DNA of 21,010 bases from Haliscomenobacter sp038240665 (lineage in GTDB: Bacteria; Bacteroidota; Bacteroidia; Chitinophagales; Saprospiraceae), in contig JBBRGN010000051.1 in NCBI GenBank assembly GCA_038240665.1, positions 1 to 21,010 of the forward strand. The letters run 5' to 3'. The notes under the pieces were generated by a model, which was not told the DNA's origin, did not search any database, and saw only the letters and a program-made list of their open reading frames with translations. A program made the translations under genes and the position numbers. Shown here one piece after another: positions 1-7,051 of this stretch (position 1 is its first letter; each line of letters starts with the position of its first letter).

Positions 1-295
1 GGTTAGGTAGCTTACGTGACGCGTTGGCAATGAGCAGCGACATCTCATAGATATGGACAATGGTTTCTTCCATGGTTCTGGCTTCTTTGCTAGGTTTGTA
101 TTCCAGATCGGAACCGCGCAAGCCTTCAGTCGCCCAATAAAAACGAAAGCCCAGGCCATCAATAAATCTAGCCGCAACAGATCCCGCCATGAAGCTTTCT
201 GAAGCGGTTGGTAGGTCATGATATGGCAGTGCATTTTCTTGGGCAAAGGCGTATATGGAAAAGGACAAGAGAAAAAGGGTGGAAAGTGTTTTCAT
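1..295 (-). CDS. Secreted DinB-like protein, 3' part beyond window edge
   Basis: Reading the minus strand from the ATG at 295-293 gives an open frame of 98 codons that runs off the left edge, so only the N-terminus is visible. It starts with a Sec signal peptide (MKTLSTLFLLSFSIYAFAQ, cleavage likely after AFA-Q). After it comes a helical stretch with GLRGSDLEYKPSKEARTMEE followed by TIVHIYEMS, the pattern of helix 1-2 of the DinB/YfiT four-helix-bundle fold, in which that His is the first metal ligand. DinB-like proteins are metal-binding bundles, several acting as thiol-dependent transferases; the role of secreted members is unknown. The neighbouring gene at 686-1207 is a second secreted DinB-like protein on the same strand. 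Family assignment is moderately sure; the C-terminal His pair lies outside the window. Confidence 0.65.
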   Translation of the reverse strand, partial: MKTLSTLFLLSFSIYAFAQENALPYHDLPTASESFMAGSVAARFIDGLGFRFYWATEGLRGSDLEYKPSKEARTMEETIVHIYEMSLLIANASRKLPN

Positions 296-685
296 TTGGT
301 TTGTACTGGCTTTTAAATAATAAAATGGAAGGTCTTATCCTTCTACCGCTACGCTGTCCAAAAAAGTTGCGTGGAATACGTGAATTAAGCACTTATTGAA
401 CCTTCGGAGTAAAGATAAACCAAAACCACTAAACCTTAGAATAGTTGTAAGGTTTAATTCATAGCGTTGACAATGTTTGGATTAAACAAAAGTATTGCTT
501 GAGGTGCTGTGGGCACGAGTACCAATACCTAGTTTTTTGTCCAGCATTAAGGCTTACTTCCAGCAGAGACTGGCGATGAGCGGTTTCAAAGCACGCCACC
601 CATTACTTACAGGTTTTTAATTGATTTTTAGGAATGCTTTGACCTGGTTTTACGAAAAAAACGAAACTTTCCGCATCGTGTTAAA
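296..685. other. Intergenic region without a convincing gene
   Basis: About 390 bases between the two minus-strand DinB-like genes. No reading frame here has a recognisable protein. The only structure I see is a perfect inverted repeat at 430-456 (listed separately). The spacing suggests that the two DinB-like genes are not tightly co-transcribed. Confidence 0.5.
430..456. repeat. 9-bp perfect inverted repeat (hairpin or operator)
   Basis: TAAACCTTA at 430-438 and its exact reverse complement TAAGGTTTA at 448-456 are separated by a 9-base loop. It lies downstream of the DinB-like gene ending at 686 and upstream of the one starting at 295. It could be a weak hairpin terminator for the former or an operator for the latter. 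There is no U-tract on either side, which argues against a classic terminator. Confidence 0.4.
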
Positions 686-1207
686 TTACCAACCGCTGTA
701 CGCAGGTGGTTTTATTCCTTTCAATCTAAGATACACAATTGCTTGAGCTCGGTGGTGTGTTTGGTGATCTTGCAGGAGATTTAAAATCTGTAATTTATTG
801 GTCGGTTTTACAAAAAACTCAACCTCCTCGCTCAAATTATTTTCGGTAATTGTCTGCACATTTTGATAGGCAAAATCAAATACTTTCCCGAGCATTTCAA
901 TGATTTCTGCTTTGGTTTTTGCTTTGGCAATCAATTCTTTTGAAAACGGATTCTCTTGTTTCGCAATAAAACTTGAGCTAAGCCACGAAACATTTCCTAC
1001 AATATGCTTCATTTGTTCTCCAAAACTCATTTCGTCGGCAACTGGCTTAAAACCATACTCACTTTCGGGCATTGCTTGAGCCACTTCAATTAAATATTGC
1101 TTAGAATTTTGCCATTTTTGATTCCAGGCAGCAACTACTAAGGGTTTTTGGGCGTAACTCAGCACCGAGGAAAAAACAAATAAAATCCCGATTGAAAACA
1201 TTTTCAT
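686..1207 (-). CDS. Secreted DinB-family metal-binding protein
   Basis: A 173-residue protein when started at the ATG at 1207. The frame is open to 1252, but the upstream 15 residues would only precede the signal peptide, so 1207 is preferred. Residues 1-20 (MKMFSIGILFVFSSVLSYAQ) form a Sec signal peptide. The rest fits the DinB four-helix bundle: KPVADEMSFGEQMKHIVG carries His68, and DHQTHHRAQ near the C-terminus carries His148, His151 and His152. His68, His148 and His152 match the usual metal triad of the family. Length is normal for DinB proteins plus a leader. Known relatives include bacillithiol or mycothiol-dependent transferases; the function of secreted Bacteroidota members is not established. 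It is transcribed divergently from the peroxiredoxin-like gene, 106 bases away. Confidence 0.85.
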   Translation of the reverse strand: MKMFSIGILFVFSSVLSYAQKPLVVAAWNQKWQNSKQYLIEVAQAMPESEYGFKPVADEMSFGEQMKHIVGNVSWLSSSFIAKQENPFSKELIAKAKTKAEIIEMLGKVFDFAYQNVQTITENNLSEEVEFFVKPTNKLQILNLLQDHQTHHRAQAIVYLRLKGIKPPAYSGW

Positions 1208-1313
1208 AAAAAGAATATTTTTTGTAAAAAAATGAATGTAGCAACTTGTCATTTACCCGACAAGCACAGTTTTTTCTTATTAGTAGGTTTGCATGTAAAC
1301 TTAAAAAATAAAC

Positions 1314-1916
1314 ATGAAAAAGCTGCCATTACTCTTGCTCAACTTGCTTTTACCACTTTTTATGCAAGCACAATTACCCGACAAAGCCGAAAATATTTCG
1401 CCACTTTTGATTGGTGAATCGGTACCCAATGTTACGCTTACCACTACTGATGGTCAGGCCGTACAGACGAGCGCGATTTTTCAAGAAAAACCAACGATCG
1501 CTATTTTTTATCGAGGTGGTTGGTGTCCATATTGTAATACTCAATTGGCTGAACTTGCCAAAATGGAGTCTGAAATTTTGGCTTTGGGCTACCAAATCGT
1601 TGCCATTAGCCCCGATGCTCCGGCAAGTTTGAAAACTACCATGGGGAAAGATGAGGTAAAATACCAACTTTTTTCGGATAGTAAAGGCACGCTTATTAAA
1701 GCCGTTGGTATAGGTTTTCAAGCTCCTGACCGAGCTAAACCCTACATCGAAAAAGGCTCGGAAGGCATCAATAAAGACATGCTTCCAGTGCCAACTGTGC
1801 TTGTTTTAGATAAAACGGGCTTGATTTTGTTTGAATACATCAGTCCAAATTATCAAAAACGCATGAGTGGCCGAATGCTGCTGGCGGTTTTGAAAAGTAT
1901 AGAATTGCCAAAGTAA
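1314..1916 (+). CDS. Secreted peroxiredoxin-like (AhpC/TSA, thioredoxin-fold) protein
   Basis: A 200-residue protein with a signal peptide (residues 1-19, ending FMQA-Q), so it is periplasmic or secreted. The thioredoxin fold is clear: strand TIAIFYRGGW leads into Cys71-Pro-Tyr-Cys74, followed by a helix, strand QIVAISPD, and the cis-proline segment PVPTVLVLD (Pro160). The FYRGGWCPYC form is typical of the AhpC/TSA 'peroxiredoxin-like' subgroup, expected to reduce peroxides or exchange disulfides. The CXXC could also make it a general thiol oxidoreductase. An exact Bacteroidota -7 element, TAGGTTTG (1284-1291), lies 22 bases before the start, but I see no good -33 TTG partner. A second frame overlapping at 1232-1417 is not real. 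The gene is convergent with the photolyase gene. Confidence 0.85.
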   Translation: MKKLPLLLLNLLLPLFMQAQLPDKAENISPLLIGESVPNVTLTTTDGQAVQTSAIFQEKPTIAIFYRGGWCPYCNTQLAELAKMESEILALGYQIVAISPDAPASLKTTMGKDEVKYQLFSDSKGTLIKAVGIGFQAPDRAKPYIEKGSEGINKDMLPVPTVLVLDKTGLILFEYISPNYQKRMSGRMLLAVLKSIELPK

Positions 1917-2254
1917 TTATACTCAACGGCAATAGGTTTTGTGCAAAAGTGGAAGGCAAAAAACAAGGTAAGCTAGGTGATTTTGAGTTGACCACTACAT
2001 CTTGACACTTACTGGATATTGATTCCAGTCCGGTGAATAAAACCTGTTTAATGTTACTTGGTTTAGATTAGGTAGACTTAATTCCGCGAGTTTATACCTA
2101 GCTAGGTTGATCAGGTTATTTTGGTGAATTTATTTTTTAACACTGTTGAGTTGTAAACGCCCGACGTAGCTTTGTATGCATTTTGTGCCTGACGAGTTAA
2201 AAAATAAATTTACCAAAATTTCAACCGCCCATACTGCATTGTACATATTTCTTG
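1917..2254. other. Convergent intergenic region with inverted-repeat element
   Basis: Non-coding stretch between the 3' ends of the peroxiredoxin-like gene (plus) and the photolyase-family gene (minus). It holds a 12-bp perfect palindrome, ACCTAGCTAGGT, at 2096-2107 and a pair of 24-bp inverted repeats at 2118-2141 and 2196-2219 (listed separately). No protein-like frame is visible. Confidence 0.6.
2118..2219. repeat. 102-bp element with 24-bp terminal inverted repeats (MITE-like or long hairpin)
   Basis: The arms at 2118-2141 and 2196-2219 are reverse complements with one mismatch in 24 positions (a G in the left arm against an A in the reverse-complemented right arm, within TTTTGGTGAA / TTTTGGTAAA). 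They enclose 54 bases. A further GGTTGA (2105-2110) and its complement TCAACC just outside the right arm extend the symmetry, with a 7-base offset on the left. The layout resembles a small non-autonomous transposable element; equally it could be a bidirectional terminator for the convergent genes. I see no clear target-site duplication. Confidence 0.55.
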
Positions 2255-3730
2255 TCATATGCGGTTTAAATATTTTTCAGCATTTGCTAAATGCATATCT
2301 TTTTTTTCCTTGCTCATCTTATCTAATGTGCTAACCAGCATGCCAAGCCTAGGGTTCTGTAAAAAGAAATCTCTGTGCACATCCATAAAACGCCAGAACA
2401 AGCCGTCCCATACCGGTTGCCAATCTCCTTTTTCGTAATTACCCATCTTCATCAGATAATTACTGCTACTGATATATGGTTTAGTCGTCATCAATCCGCC
2501 ATCGGCAAACTGTGTCATGCCATACACATTAGGTACCATTACCCAATCGTAGGCATCAATAAACAATTCCATAAACCAACGGTGTACTTCGTCGGGGTCA
2601 AACTCACAGAGCAACATAAAATTTCCCAATACCATCAATCTTTCAATATGATGGCAATAACCCGTTTGTAAAACCTTCCTAATGGTAATATCAATGGGAG
2701 CAATACCAGTGGTTCCTGTCCAAAAAGATTTCGGAATTTTTCGTTTAAACTTCCAGTAGTTAGTGGTGCGTTGTTTACTCCCTTCCCTTTCGTATACAAT
2801 TCGGATGAACTCCCGCCAGCCAATAATTTGACGGATAAAACCTTCTACGGAATTTAAAGGAATATCATGTTTTTTAGTGTGATTTAAGACGGCATCTAGA
2901 ATTTGTTGGGGGGTAAGTAAGCCGGTATTCAACATGGGCGTAAGGACCGAGTGGTGTAATATACTTTCATCAGCAACAATGGCATCTTCATAAATCCCAA
3001 ATTTTTCAAACCTGGTTTCCAAAAAAATATCCAACCATTCTTCGGCGGCTTTAAAAGTGACTACAAAAAAATGAGGGGCTTCCGTACTTCCATAATTTTG
3101 AGGAAAATGTTGCTGTACATATTCTTTTGCTTCTACGATGTAAGGGTTTATATCAGGAAAGATGATTGTAGGTACAATTTCTTGCTTAGGAAACTTGATC
3201 CTGTTATCGGCATCAAAAGTCCATTTGCCACCGGTTGGTTTACCATTGGCTTCCAATAGTATTTTACGCTGTTTTCGCTGCTGAACATAAAAATCTGTTT
3301 GAAAGTAAGTTTTTCTTTTACTAAAAAAATCAGCCACTTCATCCATTGTATTCAGAAAGGATGGCGATTGATGGACGGTTAATTCTATGGAATGTTTTTT
3401 ACAAGCTGCCTTGATGCGTTTAGTCAACCAGTTATCCACCACGTCTGCAATATGAATACTAGTAATATTTTGTTGGGCTAAAAATGCAATCAATTCCCTA
3501 ACATCACTTCGTTTATCGGTTGTATCAATATAATCAACCTTATAATTTTGTTCTTTGAGGTAAGCCTCATAGAACTTCAAACTGGCGCGATGTAGCACTA
3601 TTTTTTGTTGATTAAAATTAAATTGACGAAAAAAAAGCCACTCTTCAAGTAGGTAGATATGGCTGTCTACTTGGATGGAAGGGTGCTCTTTAAACAACTG
3701 ATTAGGGAAAACTAGTACTACTTTACTCAT
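2255..3730 (-). CDS. Cryptochrome/photolyase-family flavoprotein, FeS-type relative lacking the cluster cysteines
   Basis: A 491-residue protein starting MSKVVLVFPNQLF. The N-terminal Rossmann-like antenna domain covers about residues 1-130. GKPTGGKWTFDADNR (163-177), the FAD-domain helix SVEGFIRQIIGWREFIR (294-310), the GYCHHIERLMVLGNF block (357-371) and DWVMVPNVYGMTQFADGG (395-412) are hallmark motifs of the prokaryotic (6-4) photolyase/CryPro group (PF04244-type, also called FeS-BCP). Proteins of this group bind FAD, usually a lumazine antenna and a 4Fe-4S cluster, and repair UV lesions or signal light. The four cluster cysteines appear absent: the expected positions read IAPIDIT (around 343-349) and GNYEKGDWQPVWDGLFW (430-446). 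Only Cys110, Cys359 and Cys375 exist. It could be a photolyase with an altered fold in this region or a cryptochrome. Family is sure; activity is not. Confidence 0.9.
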   Translation of the reverse strand: MSKVVLVFPNQLFKEHPSIQVDSHIYLLEEWLFFRQFNFNQQKIVLHRASLKFYEAYLKEQNYKVDYIDTTDKRSDVRELIAFLAQQNITSIHIADVVDNWLTKRIKAACKKHSIELTVHQSPSFLNTMDEVADFFSKRKTYFQTDFYVQQRKQRKILLEANGKPTGGKWTFDADNRIKFPKQEIVPTIIFPDINPYIVEAKEYVQQHFPQNYGSTEAPHFFVVTFKAAEEWLDIFLETRFEKFGIYEDAIVADESILHHSVLTPMLNTGLLTPQQILDAVLNHTKKHDIPLNSVEGFIRQIIGWREFIRIVYEREGSKQRTTNYWKFKRKIPKSFWTGTTGIAPIDITIRKVLQTGYCHHIERLMVLGNFMLLCEFDPDEVHRWFMELFIDAYDWVMVPNVYGMTQFADGGLMTTKPYISSSNYLMKMGNYEKGDWQPVWDGLFWRFMDVHRDFFLQNPRLGMLVSTLDKMSKEKKDMHLANAEKYLNRI

Positions 3731-3887
3731 ACGAATTCAAACAATTTACCCTCTACAATGTTTAATTATCAACAAATAGATACCAATTTAATCGGTCTAT
3801 TGGGGGGGGATTTCAAATTGTCGCGTTTAGAAAGTTATATTCAAAAAAAACCCACTATTTCCAATAAGGCTATTGATAGCATTGGCC

Positions 3888-3916
3888 AAAAGTGCTGGCA
3901 AGATGCCAGCACTTTT
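3888..3916. terminator. Perfect 13-bp hairpin, bidirectional terminator-like
   Basis: AAAAGTGCTGGCA (3888-3900) and its exact complement TGCCAGCACTTTT (3904-3916) are separated by a 3-base loop. On both strands a G/C-rich core is followed by four T at the foot of the stem, the form of a bidirectional rho-independent terminator. Its position is odd: both flanking annotated genes point away from it, so there is no known transcript ending here. It may insulate the divergent units or end a short unannotated RNA. Confidence 0.55.
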
Positions 3917-4016
3917 CGGTTAAAGACATGCACGTATTTTTAAGGAATGAGTCGATAATAAGGTATTAATTTAGCCTAGTCTAATTTGAAACCTTGATTG
4001 TTGATTCATTCCAAAC

Positions 4017-4047
4017 TTTGCTCCCTATCCTTTTTTCAATAACTTTA
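4017..4047 (+). promoter_or_regulatory. Candidate Bacteroidota-type promoter for the PUL regulator
   Basis: TTTG at 4017-4020 is followed after 19 bases by TAACTTTA at 4040-4047. This matches the Bacteroidota consensus TTTG / TAnnTTTG, with normal spacing and one mismatch in the last base. A start of transcription near 4054 would leave a short leader of roughly 20 bases before the GTG at 4073. Assignment is by pattern only. Confidence 0.4.
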
Positions 4048-4072
4048 TCTTTCAACAATCAATTCAACTCAA

Positions 4073-6826
4073 GTGGGTAAAAAAATTGCGTCGCTGGTAT
4101 TGCTGCTCTATTGTCAACTCCAAGCCTCAGCGGCGGATAGTCCCTTGATCATTAATTTTTCTTCCAATCTGTACCAGGCCGCGGATCAAAACTGGTCTTT
4201 TGCCCAGGATCGGGAGGGGATCATGTATTCGGGCAACAAAAATGGGCTACTCGAGTACGATGGTGCCAATTGGAAACTGCATCCGCTCCCTAATGGTCAA
4301 ACGGCGCGTGCCCTGGCTTCCGATGACAAAGGGCGTATTTATTGCGGCAGTTATGGCGAATTTGGTTTTTGGCAACGGGATCTCCTCGGTAGTCTGAGGT
4401 ATACTTCACTAAGCCAACAATTGCCGCGCGCAGCCATCCATCGAGAGGAGTTTTGGCATATTCTGGTCAGCAAGCAGGGGGTGTTTTTTCAATCTTTTGG
4501 GGTGATGTACCGTTATGATGGAAAAAAAGTAGAAAAGGTGCCGACTTTTTTTCCATTGATGTTTCTGCGTGAGGTGGAAGGAAGGTTGTTGGCCCCCGCC
4601 ATCCAGGGAGCAATTTATGAGCTACAAGGCCTGAACCAGCCGCGGATCTTGCCGGGAAGCGAAGCACTGTCTAAACACACCATCACCGCCATCTTTTCTG
4701 ATTCGCTAGGGTTGCTGGTGGGTACTTCCAAATCTGGCGTTTTTCGCTACAAAAATGGTCGCTTTAGTCCCTGGGAGCACCCGGTGAATGTGGAGTTGCA
4801 GCGCTACCAACTCAATAAGGCTTTGCGCCTCCACGATGGTCGATTGGTGTTGGGCACCATACTCAATGGCATTTTTATCACCAAAAAATCCGGCATCCAG
4901 TACCACCTCAATAAAAACAATGGCTTGCAAAACAACACCTTGCTGGCCTTGTTTGAGGATCGGGACCGAAACCTGTGGCTGGGGTTGGATAAGGGGATCG
5001 ACTTGATTGCGCTACAAGATCCTTTGTTGTACTATTCTGATCGAGAGGGGGGGATTGGGGCGGTTTATGCGGCGGCCATCCATCAAAATCGCTTGTACGT
5101 GGGAACCAATCAGGGAGTGTTTTATCGCGCCTGGCCCCTTGAAAAAGATGCGGCTTATCGATTGTTGCCGGGATCGCAAGGCCAGGTTTGGAAATTGGCC
5201 GTTTTTGATGGCCGTTTATTGTGCGGTCACAATGAAGGCACTTTTGTAATTGAGGGCAATGCATTCCGAAGGATCTCAAATATCACTGGCGGTTGGTGTT
5301 TTCAGCGGGCACCCAACCACCGCAATTGCTTGATCCAGGGGACTTATACCGGGCTAGCCGTGTTCCAACGGAGCGCAAGCGGGGAGTGGGTCTTTTCTCA
5401 TAAAATAACCGGATTGGACGAACCGATTCAGAAACTGGTTTGGGACCAAAAAGGCAATTGCTGGGCGGTGAATCCTTACGAGGGCATTTATCAAATTCGG
5501 CTTGATTCGGCGCTAAAAAAAATCGTTTACATCGACACCATCAACACCAAAGATGGTTTATCGAGCAACTCCAATTTGGATGTGTTCAACCAAGGGCAAA
5601 ATATTTGGATTTGGTCAAATGGCCGGCAATATGTTTATGACCAGGCTACAAAACGCTGGCAACCCATTGTGATGCGGGAAGCCATTCATCCCAAGATATC
5701 AGAAGTAAGCGAGGGTGAGCAGTTTGAGGTTTTTCCCAAACAAATGCGCTGGAAAAGAGGGGGAAAAGTGCTGGCGGTGATCAATACTGATCTGGCAACT
5801 TATTGTGATCCGGTGATCGCTTTGCATCAAAACTACTATTTGCTGTGTTTGGAAAATGGGTACGCGCTTTTTAAAGAAGTAAACAATAGTAGTGGGAAGG
5901 AAATCTCCAAGCTCCGTATCAAAACGGTGGAATCGCTTTATCCACAACGCCAAGATCGCATTTACTGGCAGGGTAAATGGATGCATTTTCCGTCAGGTAC
6001 CCAGAATCTGCGGTTTAGTTTTGCTTTGGATGCCTATACCCGAGCCAATATGTTCAGGTACCGACTTCCGGGCGTTCAGGATCGATGGTCGGAGTGGAGC
6101 AGAGTGGGTGAGCACGAATTCAGTAATCTTTCCACAGGTTATCATACCTTAGAATTACAAAGCGACCTCGATGAAAAAACCGCTACTTACCTCTTCTACA
6201 TCAACCCGCGCTGGTATCAATCGCCTTGGATGTACTTGCTTTACGCCATTCTAGTAGTCGGTTTTTTTATCGTGGTAAACCGGTCGCAACAAAAACGGCT
6301 AGCTGTACAACGGCGCAAACTGTTGATTGAAAAAGAACGCGAACTCCATCAACAACGCATGCAAGCCCGCAATAACCAACTGCAACAGGATGTGCTGAAC
6401 AAGGCCCAAGAATTGACCAGCACTACTTTTCATTTGATTCGAAAAAACGAGACTTTGTTACAAATTCGCGAGGAATTGGCGCGGTTTAAAGCGGAAAATA
6501 CCGATCGAAACGCGACGCAGCAGTACCTAAAAATGTTGCGCTTTATTGACGAGCACCTCGGAAATGATCAAGATTGGCAAGTGTTTGAAGATAATTTCAA
6601 TCAGGTTCACGACGAGTTTTTCAAAAAACTGAAATCGCTTTTTCCATCCATTACGCCGGGTGACCTGCGCTTGGCAGCTTACCTGCGCATGAACCTAAGC
6701 TCTAAAGAAATCGCTCCGCTGCTCCATCTTTCTATTCGGGGCATTGAAAATAAGCGCTACCGCCTGCGAGGAAAATTAGAATTGGAAGGAGACGACAACT
6801 TGGTCGAGTTTTTGATGAACCTCTGA
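4073..6826 (+). CDS. Periplasmic ligand sensor with Reg_prop propeller, Y_Y_Y domain, one TM and LuxR-type HTH; likely PUL regulator
   Basis: A 917-residue protein with a GTG start; the frame has an upstream stop at 4040-4042 and no earlier ATG. A signal peptide (residues 1-21) leads to a beta-propeller sensor (about 25-600) with repeated two-component-regulator-propeller units, e.g. FSDSLGLLVGTSKSGVFRY and FEDRDRNLWLGLDKGIDLI. It is followed by a Y_Y_Y immunoglobulin-like domain (about 640-712), a transmembrane helix (about 718-738), a charged coiled coil (about 740-830) and a C-terminal LuxR/GerE-like helix-turn-helix (about 860-917, with ITPGDLRLAAYL and LSSKEIAPLLHLSIRGIENKR). There is no histidine kinase or receiver domain, so signal probably passes straight from periplasm to DNA-binding domain. 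Being co-oriented and 225 bases upstream of the hydrolase gene, it probably controls the locus. Confidence 0.88.
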   Translation: MGKKIASLVLLLYCQLQASAADSPLIINFSSNLYQAADQNWSFAQDREGIMYSGNKNGLLEYDGANWKLHPLPNGQTARALASDDKGRIYCGSYGEFGFWQRDLLGSLRYTSLSQQLPRAAIHREEFWHILVSKQGVFFQSFGVMYRYDGKKVEKVPTFFPLMFLREVEGRLLAPAIQGAIYELQGLNQPRILPGSEALSKHTITAIFSDSLGLLVGTSKSGVFRYKNGRFSPWEHPVNVELQRYQLNKALRLHDGRLVLGTILNGIFITKKSGIQYHLNKNNGLQNNTLLALFEDRDRNLWLGLDKGIDLIALQDPLLYYSDREGGIGAVYAAAIHQNRLYVGTNQGVFYRAWPLEKDAAYRLLPGSQGQVWKLAVFDGRLLCGHNEGTFVIEGNAFRRISNITGGWCFQRAPNHRNCLIQGTYTGLAVFQRSASGEWVFSHKITGLDEPIQKLVWDQKGNCWAVNPYEGIYQIRLDSALKKIVYIDTINTKDGLSSNSNLDVFNQGQNIWIWSNGRQYVYDQATKRWQPIVMREAIHPKISEVSEGEQFEVFPKQMRWKRGGKVLAVINTDLATYCDPVIALHQNYYLLCLENGYALFKEVNNSSGKEISKLRIKTVESLYPQRQDRIYWQGKWMHFPSGTQNLRFSFALDAYTRANMFRYRLPGVQDRWSEWSRVGEHEFSNLSTGYHTLELQSDLDEKTATYLFYINPRWYQSPWMYLLYAILVVGFFIVVNRSQQKRLAVQRRKLLIEKERELHQQRMQARNNQLQQDVLNKAQELTSTTFHLIRKNETLLQIREELARFKAENTDRNATQQYLKMLRFIDEHLGNDQDWQVFEDNFNQVHDEFFKKLKSLFPSITPGDLRLAAYLRMNLSSKEIAPLLHLSIRGIENKRYRLRGKLELEGDDNLVEFLMNL

Positions 6827-7051
6827 ATGCTTGTAGATTACCTACATCGTTTTAAGTTTCGATTTGCCAGGTGAGAGGTGGATTTTTTTCAATCATTCCA
6901 TCTTTTTTACCTAACTATTTGATTTTTAGTATTAAACTCAATTCACTGCTTTGGTGATTTTTGTCATTGGCGTAGTAGTGGTGAGGTGAAAAAGTAGGAC
7001 ATCTTGCCTGAAAGATGGTATGTTGCATAACATTGTCTTCAGATCGCAAAC
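6827..7051 (+). promoter_or_regulatory. Upstream region of the GH144-SusCD transcription unit
   Basis: 225 non-coding bases between regulator and hydrolase, the natural place for the operator of the PUL. A weak promoter-like pair is CTTG at 7003-7006 and TAACATTG at 7028-7035 (21-base spacing, one mismatch to TAnnTTTG). A short inverted repeat, CATCTT (7000-7005) with AAGATG (7012-7017), overlaps it and could be a regulator site. Both are pattern matches only. Confidence 0.25.

Larger units (their letters stand above)
3731..4072. other. Divergent intergenic region with hairpin and G8 tract
   Basis: 342 bases between the photolyase-family gene (minus) and the PUL regulator (plus). It holds a run of eight G at 3802-3809, a small perfect hairpin GCTAT-TG-ATAGC at 3869-3880, a strong 13-bp hairpin at 3888-3916 and a candidate promoter at 4017-4047. 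An open frame of 61 codons spans 3758-3943 but resembles no protein I know and is probably chance. Confidence 0.55.

Noticed and set aside
208..399. 63-codon plus-strand frame
   Set aside because: It overlaps the clear signal-peptide start of the DinB-like gene on the other strand and its product resembles no protein.
3758..3943. 61-codon plus-strand frame in the divergent region
   Set aside because: It runs through a G8 tract and the terminator-like hairpin, has no recognisable fold or family, and is probably a chance frame.
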